Positions 34,834 to 44,097 are shown, counted from the stretch's first letter. The stretch is 64,000 bases of DNA from Ruminococcus sp. YE71 (GCF_900119155.1 NZ_FPIR01000002.1:62001-126000), one strand, 5' to 3'. Notes: generated by a model not told the origin, from the sequence alone. Numbers and translations are program-made.

Positions 34834-36990
34834 CTATTTCAGCATTTCCGTTCTTTTAAATAACTCATATTTCAAAACTGTATTTCTTTTCATACCCGCA
34901 GTATTATTTAACACATATTCCAATGTTTCTTCAGTACAAATAAGCACCACTTTTCTTCTCGCCCTTGTTACAGCCGTGTATAGAAGCGCACGGGTAGCGA
35001 CTTTGCCTTTTTGCAAGGATACTATCACAGTATCCCATTCAGAGCCCTGACTTTTGTGCACACTTATCGCATATCCAAGCTCAAGATTATTAATATCAGC
35101 GCTTCTCAAAGATACATTTTTTCCATCAATATCTACGTCTATTGAATAATTGTCGAGTCTTACTATCCTTCCGACATCACCGTTGCTATATCCGTTTTTA
35201 TGACTTGTTGCAGTAAAAACAACTTTATCATACAGCTTGAATGTTTTCCCCTTGATAGTCACGGGTGGGTTTGAATTTAATGCTGATTGCAGATATCCGT
35301 TTATTTCGTTTATCCCTCCGGAATAAGAATACATAGGAGAGATCACCTGATGATCCTCATTATTATACTGACATTTAATTGCCTCATTAGCAGCAGCTTG
35401 TGTAAGACATGAAGAATATACGCTCCTGATTTCAAAATCGGGAGTATTGATCAGATTTGTATTTCCGTTCAGTATTCTCTCAGCATTTGTGATTATTCCC
35501 GAAAGACAGGATGCTCTGTAAGTCTGCATAAGCCAAACAGTTCTGATAGTTTTAGTCCAGCTTGAAAATGTTATGATATCATTGAAGAAAGCACCATATC
35601 CTATCGGCGGTATCTGATTGATATCACCGATGAAAATGACCTTGCATTCATCTGCGATAGCTTCTGTCATAGAGCAAGCCATCTCATCATTTATCATACT
35701 GGTTTCATCAATTATTATCAGATCTGCATTGATCGGATTATTACGCCCTCTGGTAAATCCTATCTCTTTTCCGTCGTCGGACATATAATCTATCTCAAGC
35801 AGAGTATGAAGTGTGTCAGCAGGACGACCCGTGATAATGCTCATTCTGTTTTTAGCCTTGTTTGTTGGTGCAGCGAGTCTGATCCTTGTATGACCGCCGC
35901 AAACCGTTTTAAAGCACTCGATCAGACCTTGTATGATGGTACTCTTTCCAGTACCGGGACCGCCGGTAATAATTGAAGGCTTTGAATCGCTCAGAAGCTG
36001 TAATGCTTCTCTTTGTTCGGCAGAAAAACGTATTCCCATTTGTCTTTCAGTCTGGTCGATCACACTATCAGTTATCGAATACGTCTTTTTATTAGATGTT
36101 AGTCTGATGATCTCATCAGCAAGATTTCGTTCTACTCTTAATAGCTCTCTTATAATAAGGTAATTCCCAGTTTCACTTATTAAAACATCCGGCGTATCTT
36201 TAAGCTGCTCCTCTATCAGAGCATAGTCAAAAACATCACCAAGTTTACTGAATTCCTCCAACTGTTCGTTAATGAGTTCTTCTACACCTATAATGGTATC
36301 TCCTTTACTGTCGATACGCCTCTGGATCGTTCTTGACAGATATGCTTTTACCCGCTTGTCATACGATCTTGAAAAACCGTTGTTAAAAGCCACGATATCG
36401 CACTGTTCCAGATCAAGCCCAATATACTTACCTATTAGATATGGGCTATTGAAGAGTTTCTCAATACCATCATAACCATATTCTTTATACAGATTATCTG
36501 CAATAGTGTAGTCTTCCAAATAAGCAGAGATTATAGTATCAATATCCGGCTTTCTGATTATTTCCATAAGCTTTTTTCTGATAAGTTTGGCAGGCTTCCT
36601 TCCTACGCCTATGCTTACAAGCTTATCTACAGCATCTTTTTCTTTAATTTCATTAAAAAGGTCAAATCCTGAGCTGCAGATCTTTTCAATAGACTTCTTG
36701 CCCACTCCCGTTATTCCAGCAAGAAAGTCTCTTATGAATACTTTTTTGGGAATATAAAAGCTTGTGCTATGTACATCAAAATACCAGCCGTCGCTATCGT
36801 CTTTCCACTCACCGTCGAATGCAAGAGGAAGGTCTGTATCTATGTATGGTATATACCCCTTCACTGTTGCACATCTGTCTTCTACATAAGGTTTTATTCC
36901 CTTTATGCTTTCAGCTTCTGTCCTCATTTCACAATATCCCGTCTTAGGATTTTTGAAAATCAGCCTTCTTATTCTGCACTTGTATATCAT
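34834..36990 (-). CDS. RecD2-like superfamily 1B DNA helicase
   Basis: 718 residues. The N-terminal third contains helix-hairpin-helix-like elements (ITGVGKKSIEKICSSG and VSIGVGRKPAKLIRKK), as in RecD2. The helicase core begins with the Q-motif FSAEQREALQLLSDS; Walker A is GGPGTGKST (343-351), Walker B LIIIDETSM, motif III IFIGDINQIPPIGYG, and motif V/VI YAISVHKSQGSEWDTV then LYTAVTRARRKVVLI. It should translocate 5' to 3' on ssDNA. It lies in an operon with an 83-residue acidic protein and a second, larger RecD-like helicase. Confidence 0.85.
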   Translation of the reverse strand: MIYKCRIRRLIFKNPKTGYCEMRTEAESIKGIKPYVEDRCATVKGYIPYIDTDLPLAFDGEWKDDSDGWYFDVHSTSFYIPKKVFIRDFLAGITGVGKKSIEKICSSGFDLFNEIKEKDAVDKLVSIGVGRKPAKLIRKKLMEIIRKPDIDTIISAYLEDYTIADNLYKEYGYDGIEKLFNSPYLIGKYIGLDLEQCDIVAFNNGFSRSYDKRVKAYLSRTIQRRIDSKGDTIIGVEELINEQLEEFSKLGDVFDYALIEEQLKDTPDVLISETGNYLIIRELLRVERNLADEIIRLTSNKKTYSITDSVIDQTERQMGIRFSAEQREALQLLSDSKPSIITGGPGTGKSTIIQGLIECFKTVCGGHTRIRLAAPTNKAKNRMSIITGRPADTLHTLLEIDYMSDDGKEIGFTRGRNNPINADLIIIDETSMINDEMACSMTEAIADECKVIFIGDINQIPPIGYGAFFNDIITFSSWTKTIRTVWLMQTYRASCLSGIITNAERILNGNTNLINTPDFEIRSVYSSCLTQAAANEAIKCQYNNEDHQVISPMYSYSGGINEINGYLQSALNSNPPVTIKGKTFKLYDKVVFTATSHKNGYSNGDVGRIVRLDNYSIDVDIDGKNVSLRSADINNLELGYAISVHKSQGSEWDTVIVSLQKGKVATRALLYTAVTRARRKVVLICTEETLEYVLNNTAGMKRNTVLKYELFKRTEMLK

Positions 36991-37005
36991 TTAAATCCCT
37001 CCCAT

Positions 37006-37257
37006 TCAATACCCATTCATCCAAACATCAAGATCATCAGGATCGTTATCCTCATGATAATGATAATACTCATCAGGCGGCAGACCGCGCTTTTTGTGCG
37101 GCTGAGATCCGTGATAATAGCCGTCATCATCATAATACGGCTCATCTGCTTCCTCGTGTTCGGCTCTCCACATCTCTTCAAGTATCTCATTGCGGCAGAG
37201 TTCTTCGTATTCCTCGTCTGAGATTGGACGGGAACTCGGATTATTAGTTGAATCCAT
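37006..37257 (-). CDS. small acidic protein between two helicase genes
   Basis: 83 residues, strongly acidic and rich in Tyr/His (DEPYYDDDGYYHGSQ, later PPDEYYHYHEDNDPDD). I recognise no family. SDEEYEELCRNEILEEMWR near the N-terminus should be helical. It lies 15 bp before the 718-residue helicase and has a good leader, so it is probably translated. It could be a DNA-mimic-like or helicase-binding peptide; this is speculation. Confidence 0.55.
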   Translation of the reverse strand: MDSTNNPSSRPISDEEYEELCRNEILEEMWRAEHEEADEPYYDDDGYYHGSQPHKKRGLPPDEYYHYHEDNDPDDLDVWMNGY

Positions 37258-37372
37258 AATTAAATCGCTCCTTATATATATTAGAGTTATTATCCTCTAT
37301 TAGTATTATATCAGAAAATTCATATAAACCGAAAAAAATTCGCCGCATTATTGAACTTAAAATGATGATTTT

Positions 37373-40324
37373 TTATAAAACGATTGACCCCTCCAAAACA
37401 TACCTCAGCAGTGTCGAACGCTCGGCTGTATTGGAACAAGCCTTTTCAATAGTTCCTTTGAGCGCAACAATGATGACTTTATTCTTTGCTCTTGTCACGG
37501 CAGTATAAAGCAGGTCTCTGGTCAGGTGATCGGAATTGGTCAATGCAATAATAACCGTATCAAATTCAGACCCTTGACTCTTGTGAATGGTTATCGCATA
37601 CGCTTTATCTATTTCAGTCGGCTCGGTAACTGTAACGATCTTTCCGTTAGTCTTTTTTACCTGAAGACTGCTTTTATTAGCCTTCAATACATGACCAATC
37701 TCTCCGTTATAAAACTCTGAACTGTAATTGTTTTTGAGTAAGATCACTCTTTCACCGGAGCCGTATCTGACCTTGCCAAATCTCACTGTTGTTTTGAGCT
37801 TCTTTAACGCAGTGATCTTTCTGTTCAGATCAGCAGTATCCTTGTTGGTAAAAGTAAGTATCTGAGCATCGTTGTTATTTAAGTAATTCTTACTATATAT
37901 TTCCTTGATAGTATCATTCATAGTAGATATATTCTTGCAGTTGTATATCTCAAATTTCTGTGATGTTTTTAATCCGGAGTCACCGTCAAGTATCTTTTCA
38001 GCGTTTTTATGGATAGCTTTATACGATGTTCTGACGCATTTTTTCAGCTCGGTAAAGGGCAGCCTTCCTGATTTACGAATATCAGATAAGAAGTTGCCCG
38101 ATTCCACCGATTTGAGTTGATTCGGATCACCGATATATATTACCTTTGCTTTAGAAGGAAGCGCCTCAAAAAGTCTGTACATAAGCATCTCACTGACCAT
38201 AGATACCTCATCAATAATAAGCAGATCACAAGTCATTATATCATAAGATCTTATCAGCGAATCAATAGTATTTGCCTTATAACCGGTCTCTTCATACACA
38301 CGGGAAGCAGCACGCCCCGTCGGAGCACAGATGCATATGTTTTCATACGGAAAAAGAAGTCTGTTTACTTCAACAAGTCCTTTTATTACAGCAGTTTTAC
38401 CTGTGCCGGGTTTGCCTGTGATTATATATCCCCTGTGCAGAACAGCATTAAGAGCTTGTGCCTGTTCAGGCTCTAAACGGTAATTGACAGTTCTTTGTAC
38501 ATCATCTAATATTTTGACATTCAAGGCAGTAATGTTCAGATAAGCATATCCCGAATGATATATTATCTGCTCAGCAAGCTTTTGAGTGATATCTTTAAAG
38601 GAATTGTGCATTATATATTCCTGACCGCCGGGGGCTACATATCTGCTGCAATCTACCTTTGCGGAACTTAAGAACTTAAAATGTTCTGCGTCGGTCAGCT
38701 CATTATTGTACTCTAAAAAGAATGATCTCTTAAAAGTATTATAGGTCAAAGCCGTACAGCCAAGCGCTCTGCACGTATCTCTTGCTATGTATAAATGACG
38801 AGCCTCAAGTCTTTTTTCATCATCCATAGGGATAAGATTCATATTAGCGATCTTGTCCTGTGTAGGGATAGAAATACCAATTTCCTCACCAACTGTAAAT
38901 GGGTCTTTTTTGAGCTGTTCAAGCGGATCGTTGGAATATAGTTTAAGCAGCTTCCGAACGGCTTTAACAACATCTAAGTCAGGCTCTGTATTCGCACTGA
39001 TGATGTATTCGGCACATAGTGCCGGCATTATTTTTTTGATCATCTCTTTACAAGGCTTAGCTGTTTCGGACTTGCTCAGACCGAGTATTTTGGCTGTCTC
39101 GTCAATAAAATCACTTTCCTGAAGCTTTGTAAAAAGTGTTTTGTCAAGTGAGAGCAGGTATTTAAATAGTTTTTCTTCCATTATAAAGTTAAATAAAAAG
39201 CTCTTTGTAGCTGCCTTATTTGCAGATGACAGATCATAGTTCTTGCATTCATAAATATTGAATCTGCCGGGAATAGCAGTTATATCCAAAGGCAGCCCCT
39301 TAAGGTCAAAAGCAAAACTGTTTGCCACCTTAAATGTTATATCGTTGATAAGATTGCCTGCATCGTAATACTGATAAGCACGGCATATGGTGTTAGCAGA
39401 CTCCTTCACTGTGTTGTATACATACAGACCTTTAAAATCAGATGGTCTGTATACATAATTCCTGTCAAGAGTAATGCTGATCATCTGTTCATACAGTTCC
39501 TTTGCAGAAGTATTCTCATCCGACTCAGTATAAAGATTTAAAATTGCATTGCAGGTTTTATTGATATGTGATATCATCTCAAGAAGCGGTTTCTTAAAAT
39601 AACTGTTGGGATTCTTACCCCAATTATCGGGATTCGGCAGTCCGGTATCAGCAATGATGGTTTTTACAGCTCTGTCAGGTTTTAATGAGTAATCACCTTT
39701 TTGAGACAGACGGCGCAGTATGCCACATACAATATAGAATTCACGTTCAGAGAGGTCAAACACTTCTTTAGGCAGGGGCTTGCTGAAATGTGTGATATCA
39801 TCAAACAGGTAAGAGGAAAACTTAATATTAAATATGCCCTTTTTATATGACCAACAATTTATTATAGGTGATTCTGCAACATCATGAGTCTTTTTATCGT
39901 GTTTAGAACTTATTTCTATTGTAACGATGGACATAAGCTCTAGCTGCTTTTTAACATATGCTACAAAGGCTTTTTTATTGCCAAATCCCAATACAGACAT
40001 GATCTCACTGATATTAAGCTCTGAACAGCCTTTTTCATCTGCACCTGAGAGCATTATAACAAGCAGCTTCGCAGATTTTGAGCTAAAACTGCTAAGTCTA
40101 TCCTTGTCAGGCATTTTGATTTTTATTTCATTATAATTATTTGAGCTTTTTGAAATGCACTTCACTTCAAAACATGATACTCCCGCAACAATTGATACTG
40201 TTGCATCAGGATTACAGGCTTCTATATTGGTTTTAAGCTGATCTATATGCTCACGATGTGCTATTATTCTAAACAAGAGCTGTGCTGATGAGCTTGTCGG
40301 CAAAAAGAGTTCATTGCTAATCAT
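37373..40324 (-). CDS. RecD-like helicase with long replication-initiator-like N-terminus
   Basis: 983 residues from the ATG at 40324 (TTAGGAGG in front). About 600 residues precede the helicase core. Residues about 80-230 look like tandem winged helices (LNISEIMSVLGFGNKKAFVA, then PKEVFDLSEREFYIVCGILR) reminiscent of plasmid Rep proteins, but this is tentative. The core has Walker A GKPGTGKTA (near 628), LLIIDEVSM, IYIGDPNQLKSVESG, ITIHKSQGSEFDTV and LLYTAVTRAKNKVIIV. A second member with this core lies downstream. Unknown system; DNA replication of the element or defence are both possible. Confidence 0.75.
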   Translation of the reverse strand: MISNELFLPTSSSAQLLFRIIAHREHIDQLKTNIEACNPDATVSIVAGVSCFEVKCISKSSNNYNEIKIKMPDKDRLSSFSSKSAKLLVIMLSGADEKGCSELNISEIMSVLGFGNKKAFVAYVKKQLELMSIVTIEISSKHDKKTHDVAESPIINCWSYKKGIFNIKFSSYLFDDITHFSKPLPKEVFDLSEREFYIVCGILRRLSQKGDYSLKPDRAVKTIIADTGLPNPDNWGKNPNSYFKKPLLEMISHINKTCNAILNLYTESDENTSAKELYEQMISITLDRNYVYRPSDFKGLYVYNTVKESANTICRAYQYYDAGNLINDITFKVANSFAFDLKGLPLDITAIPGRFNIYECKNYDLSSANKAATKSFLFNFIMEEKLFKYLLSLDKTLFTKLQESDFIDETAKILGLSKSETAKPCKEMIKKIMPALCAEYIISANTEPDLDVVKAVRKLLKLYSNDPLEQLKKDPFTVGEEIGISIPTQDKIANMNLIPMDDEKRLEARHLYIARDTCRALGCTALTYNTFKRSFFLEYNNELTDAEHFKFLSSAKVDCSRYVAPGGQEYIMHNSFKDITQKLAEQIIYHSGYAYLNITALNVKILDDVQRTVNYRLEPEQAQALNAVLHRGYIITGKPGTGKTAVIKGLVEVNRLLFPYENICICAPTGRAASRVYEETGYKANTIDSLIRSYDIMTCDLLIIDEVSMVSEMLMYRLFEALPSKAKVIYIGDPNQLKSVESGNFLSDIRKSGRLPFTELKKCVRTSYKAIHKNAEKILDGDSGLKTSQKFEIYNCKNISTMNDTIKEIYSKNYLNNNDAQILTFTNKDTADLNRKITALKKLKTTVRFGKVRYGSGERVILLKNNYSSEFYNGEIGHVLKANKSSLQVKKTNGKIVTVTEPTEIDKAYAITIHKSQGSEFDTVIIALTNSDHLTRDLLYTAVTRAKNKVIIVALKGTIEKACSNTAERSTLLRYVLEGSIVL

Positions 40325-40364
40325 AAAAATACCTCCTAAAAAAAGAATTGACCCTCCTTCTATT

Positions 40365-40392
40365 ATTATAGCATATTTTTCGTAAAAATCAA
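40365..40392 (-). promoter_or_regulatory. promoter of large helicase gene
   Basis: Minus strand TTGATT (40387-40392), 16 bp, TATAAT (40365-40370) with an extended -10 TG. Confidence 0.65.
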
Positions 40393-40447
40393 AAAAATTC
40401 ATCATAAAAGAAGAATACTTTCTATTCTTTTTTGATGGATCCAAAAC

Positions 40448-40475
40448 GCCCCGCCATCGTTGCTGATGGCAGGGC
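40448..40475. other. GC-rich hairpin at edge of non-coding block
   Basis: GCCCCGCCATC, GTTGCT loop, GATGGC-A-GGGC. On the minus strand it is followed by GTTTTGG. It could end a minus-strand transcript coming from the repeat block to its right. Confidence 0.45.
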
Positions 40476-40620
40476 TGTGTATACTCATATCTAAACAGAT
40501 GTTTTTAGAATGTTTATCTTCATAACAAATAATTGTTCACCCTATTTTTAACAAAAACATCATTTAAAGGAAAAAACCTCTTATCAACAACAAATTCCTT
40601 TTTACTCTGAAGAGACAATT

Positions 40621-40741
40621 ATGTTTGGAGAAAGCAATATCGAAACTAAGGGTACAAATAAAGAAATATACCAAACATAACTAACTTCTTTATAAAACAT
40701 ACACAGCTTTTTTATTATGAATAGTATTGCATTCTTATGAT
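40621..40741. repeat. structured repeat copy 1 in non-coding block
   Basis: Begins ATGTTTGGAGAAA and contains CCAAACAT 50 nt later, so the first 58 nt can close as a hairpin-like domain with an A-rich interior. It then continues CTTCTTTATA..AATAGTATTG. Copy 2 is at 40856. The block 40476-41346 has no gene I can support. Confidence 0.6.
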
Positions 40742-40855
40742 AAGATTTGTTGATAAAAACACTTTTCCCTTTCTTCTAAATAGGTAAAATCATCATAAAA
40801 TGAGAATCAACCTAATAATAACAAACGTTTATTATTCCATTGAATAGGGTCTTTT

Positions 40856-40985
40856 ATGTTTGGAGAAAAGAAAAATGAAACCATAAGTAAACATAAAGAA
40901 AGAATACCAAACATACGGAAGCACTTCTTTATAGAATACTTATGTAGTTTTATATTCTAAATAGAATTGTTTTTATTCTTTTGTT
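40856..40985. repeat. structured repeat copy 2 in non-coding block
   Basis: The second copy starts ATGTTTGGAGAAA, closes with CCAAACAT at 40907-40914, and shares the following CTTCTTTATA..AATAG.ATTG with copy 1, about 235 bp further on. The copies are diverged in the loop but keep both ends, which suggests selection on pairing. Confidence 0.6.
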
Positions 40986-41032
40986 TTATTGAACAAATCA
41001 TACTCCTAAATTCAGTTCAATTTTAAAAACCC

Positions 41033-41062
41033 GTAAACGACTTGATGTTCCAAGTCGTTTAC
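41033..41062. other. 12-bp perfect hairpin
   Basis: GTAAACGACTTG, 6-nt loop, CAAGTCGTTTAC. On the minus strand it is followed by GGGTTTTTA, so it may be a leftward terminator. Confidence 0.55.
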
Positions 41063-41346
41063 TAGAGTTTTACATATTATCTTTTTGCCGCCACTGTTCA
41101 AAGCCTTTATTTACAAGGGATATTTCATCTGCTCCCCACATAAACGATGCCAAAATTTGATTTTAAAAGTATCTGAAAAAAAGTGCTGTGATAATTAATT
41201 GCTTTTGATAGAGCTTATCATTTAAAGTGAAAGTATAATTCTTAGCTATATAATTATTTACCAGGTATATCATTGTATCGTGTAAATAGATTAAACATCG
41301 ATTAATCATAACTTGAGTCTTATTTTTTAAGATTTTTTAAGAGGGG

Positions 41347-41375
41347 TTGCATATCAGATAAAAATATGTTATAAT
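41347..41375 (+). promoter_or_regulatory. possible promoter of Septu-like pair 2
   Basis: TTGCAT (41347-41352), 17 bp, TATAAT (41370-41375). It lies 112 bp before the ATPase gene; further TATAAT boxes at about 41448 and 41465 lack good -35 partners. Confidence 0.55.
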
Positions 41376-41487
41376 ATCGTTATAGAAATTCAACTGCATA
41401 TTTATACAAAACTCGGATCGAAAATGATTTTTAAATTGAATAACATAGTATAATTAGGACAGTATAATGTCAAGGGGGGGAACGTAA

Positions 41488-42765
41488 ATGAAACTTATGG
41501 AAATCTACGCTCATAATTTCAAAGGCTTTTCTGAGTTAGATATTGAATTGCAAGGAAAAAGCACCGTCTTTTTTGGTGTTAATGGCGTTGGTAAGTCATC
41601 TATTCTTGCATTGATCAATTACCTGTTTCGCCCATGGTGTAACAGACTTAATCCGTCTCAGGGAATGGCTTTTAGTTCTCTTAATGATGAGCAAGTTCAT
41701 ATTGGTCAAACAGAACTGCAAATAGCAATAAAAGTAACTGATAGTCAGAAAGATTATGCTTTAAACAGAAAACACAGAAAAACAATCCCCGGAAGGAGAG
41801 GAAGTTCAACAATTTTTCCAAATGAATATCTAAAGCTAACAAATGATATCCGCTCAAAAGTTGAAAAAAACGATAATTTGCCTATTTTTGTCAGTTATGG
41901 AACAAACCGCTCCGTTTTACAGATACCGCTGCGAATTAGGCAGAAACACGAATTTACTCATTTTACTGCATTGGAGAGAGCTGTTGATAATTCTATTGAT
42001 TTCAAAACTTTTTTTGAATGGTTTCGCAATCAAGAGGACATAGAAAACGAGTATATTCGAGACAATGGAGATAACAGATATCGTGATAAATCGCTCGAAT
42101 GTGTTCGTAGGGCTGTTGAAGCGATGCTCGATCAAGTATCTGATCTAAGAATAAAAAGAAATCCCGTAAGGATGGTAGTAAAAAAGAATAATGAAGAAAT
42201 AATGGTGGATTATTTGTCAGATGGTGAAAAATGCACGCTTGCTTTATTTGGTGATCTGGCACGCAGACTGGCAATAGCAAACCCTTCTAAAATCAATCCT
42301 CTTGAAGGTGATGGCATTGTTTTGATTGATGAGATTGAACTTCATATGCATCCGACATGGCAGCGAAGCATTCTTTCGACCCTGAGGAAAACATTTCCAA
42401 ACATTCAATTTATCATTACTACTCACTCACCTCAAGTTCTCGGAGAATTGAACGATGAATATCTTATTTTTCACATCCAGCAATTACAGCAAAAGGAACA
42501 GATCATAAAAAGCATAAAACGTATGGATGGATTTGACAGCAACTATATCTTAGAGAACTTCATGGACACTTCGTCTGTAAATTTAGATTTTCAGAATAAA
42601 ATCAAAAATGCTTATAAGCTTATTGAAGCGAATGATTTTGACGAAGCAGAAAAAGCAATAAATGAAATCATTCAAATTACAGAGCTCAATCATTCCGAAG
42701 TCATACGTTTAGAAGGTGCTTTGAAACGAGGTAAATACCTGCATGAGAAATATAATAAAGACTGA
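41488..42765 (+). CDS. AAA ATPase, Septu-like PtuA, pair 2
   Basis: 425 residues, normal PtuA length. Walker A GVNGVGKSS (30-38), signature YLSDGEKCTLALFGDLARRL near 245, Walker B GIVLIDEIELHMHPTWQRS near 277, and FIITTHSPQVLGEL after it. The C-terminus (residues about 360-425) is helical. The HNH gene starts 23 bp inside its 3' end in another frame, so the pair is translationally coupled. This is a classical PtuA-PtuB arrangement without a reverse transcriptase, so a retron variant is not supported. Confidence 0.85.
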   Translation: MKLMEIYAHNFKGFSELDIELQGKSTVFFGVNGVGKSSILALINYLFRPWCNRLNPSQGMAFSSLNDEQVHIGQTELQIAIKVTDSQKDYALNRKHRKTIPGRRGSSTIFPNEYLKLTNDIRSKVEKNDNLPIFVSYGTNRSVLQIPLRIRQKHEFTHFTALERAVDNSIDFKTFFEWFRNQEDIENEYIRDNGDNRYRDKSLECVRRAVEAMLDQVSDLRIKRNPVRMVVKKNNEEIMVDYLSDGEKCTLALFGDLARRLAIANPSKINPLEGDGIVLIDEIELHMHPTWQRSILSTLRKTFPNIQFIITTHSPQVLGELNDEYLIFHIQQLQQKEQIIKSIKRMDGFDSNYILENFMDTSSVNLDFQNKIKNAYKLIEANDFDEAEKAINEIIQITELNHSEVIRLEGALKRGKYLHEKYNKD

Positions 42766-43363
42766 AGTTCCTGATTATTGGATAAAGCTGAGAAAAAAGA
42801 AGCCGCCACTAACTTTTTCTGAACTTGAACCAGATTTCAAAAAAGAAAAACTACAACTAAAAGATAATATGCTCAAAAAAGAGCAATTTTATATTTGCTG
42901 TTATTGTTGTAAACGCATTGATGAAAAGAATTCACATATTGAACATTTCAGATCACGAGATCATTTTCCTAATTTAGATATGGAATATACAAATATGCTG
43001 ATTTCTTGTACCGATAATACTTGTGGTATGAAAAAAGGTTCAAATGATTTTCCTGAAACGCTATCATATTCTGATTGGGCGCATAGATTTATTTATACTA
43101 TTGATGGACGCATCGCTCCGTTTGAAGATGATCATGTTGCTCAAGAAGCAATTAATATTTTGAATTTAAATGAAAAATCATTAGTTAATATCAGGCGTGA
43201 TGTTTACGATGAGTGTATAAGATATTCAAAATGGATGGGGAAAGAGTATGTCAAAGAAACATATATTGATCTGCAAGACGGGATGTTACCACGCTTTGCT
43301 CCTATGATCGAGTATTTTTACGATCTGGGTCATTTTGATAATGATGTAGTTATGCTTACATAG
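42743..43363 (+). CDS. HNH endonuclease, Septu-like PtuB, pair 2
   Basis: 206 residues of the PtuB/TIGR02646 type. FYICCYCCKRIDEKNSHIEH carries the zinc Cys pair and the H-x-E-H core, and NMLISCTDNTCGMKKGSNDF holds the second Cys/Asn motif. The N-terminus is basic. It overlaps the ATPase gene by 23 bp. Unrelated in sequence order to the 282-residue HNH protein at 31770, so the two pairs were acquired independently. Confidence 0.85.
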   Translation: MRNIIKTEVPDYWIKLRKKKPPLTFSELEPDFKKEKLQLKDNMLKKEQFYICCYCCKRIDEKNSHIEHFRSRDHFPNLDMEYTNMLISCTDNTCGMKKGSNDFPETLSYSDWAHRFIYTIDGRIAPFEDDHVAQEAINILNLNEKSLVNIRRDVYDECIRYSKWMGKEYVKETYIDLQDGMLPRFAPMIEYFYDLGHFDNDVVMLT

Positions 43364-43497
43364 ATTTAATTACGATAACCATGCGTTCCAATAAACGGAT
43401 ATTTGTAATAGTCTTATATTTTTCATGGTATTATCACAGCATAATAAGCCAAAATATGTAAATGCTATTGAGACATAATCAATTTTATTTATAGTTG

Positions 43498-43526
43498 TTG
43501 ACAAACATCAGAAAATATGCTATAAT
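43498..43526 (+). promoter_or_regulatory. consensus promoter of small RNA
   Basis: TTGACA (43498-43503), 17 bp, TATAAT (43521-43526) with extended -10 TGC. No coding frame starts within 300 bp. Confidence 0.85.
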
Positions 43527-43532
43527 TAATTA

Positions 43533-43648
43533 TCATCAACAAAAATCCTATTTGTTTTACAGCATTCAAATCAGTTCCGCATAAAGGAACTTTGAATGTC
43601 ATGTTGTTTGATTTCTGCTTTGCGGTGTGCTTAACACCGCTTTTTTTA
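43533..43648 (+). ncRNA. candidate small RNA, about 115 nt
   Basis: Between a perfect promoter and a perfect terminator lies a non-coding stretch. It contains an internal stem-loop (CATTCAAA at 43563-43570 with TTTGAATG at 43591-43598, enclosing GTTCC/GGAAC and a 7-nt loop). It ends in GCGGTGT, GCTTA, ACACCGC and seven T (43622-43647). A short frame is not evident. I do not recognise a family. It is placed just downstream of Septu-like pair 2, and a second terminator follows. Confidence 0.75.
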
Positions 43649-43662
43649 ATAGATAATAGTAT

Positions 43663-43695
43663 AAGCCGATGTTCATTTCCGAGCATCGGCTTTTT
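43663..43695 (+). terminator. second terminator after small RNA
   Basis: AAGCCGATG, 12-nt loop, CATCGGCTTTTTC. Confidence 0.8.
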
Positions 43696-43868
43696 CAATG
43701 TCCCGATATAGTTTTGTTCGGCAAAAGTGAAAGTGTATATATAATGGAAAAAATTTTTGTTTTTTAAAATCAAGAATGAGCTCGTTTTTTTTCGATTTGA
43801 ATAAGTTTTCTTATATAATAATAGTAGAACGATTTAAGTTCAAATTTAATAGAAAGGCGGGATTTAAT

Positions 43869-44084
43869 ATGAATTCCCAAAAAATCAAAAAGCTGAACGA
43901 GAATAGCAAAAAAGCCAAAGAATTATTCGCACAGGTCAAGGCAGAGAACATGAAGAAGCCCTTTAGCCCGAACGATCACGAAGACTGGGAGCGCTGCTTC
44001 AAGCCGCTTATCGAGATCGAGTTGCTGCTGAACGATTCAGAAGAGATTCTGGACGATTTAGAGTCGGAAGATGTGACAGATTAA
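43869..44084 (+). CDS. small hypothetical protein of integrase module
   Basis: 71 residues from the ATG at 43869 (AAAGGCGGG in front). Lys/Glu-rich helices: SQKIKKLNENSKKAKELFAQ at the start and an acidic tail ending LESEDVTD. No family recognised. Followed at 13 bp by another small gene and then the HTH and integrase genes, so it belongs to the same module. Confidence 0.6.
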   Translation: MNSQKIKKLNENSKKAKELFAQVKAENMKKPFSPNDHEDWERCFKPLIEIELLLNDSEEILDDLESEDVTD

Positions 44085-44097
44085 GGAGGTGAACACT

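Noticed and set aside
40621-40985. Repeat pair as a CRISPR array or retron msr/msd
   Set aside because: Only two diverged copies 235 bp apart, no Cas and no reverse transcriptase in the window.
41488-43363. Retron-type Septu (Ec78-like)
   Set aside because: The PtuA/PtuB pair is present but no reverse transcriptase gene exists in the island.
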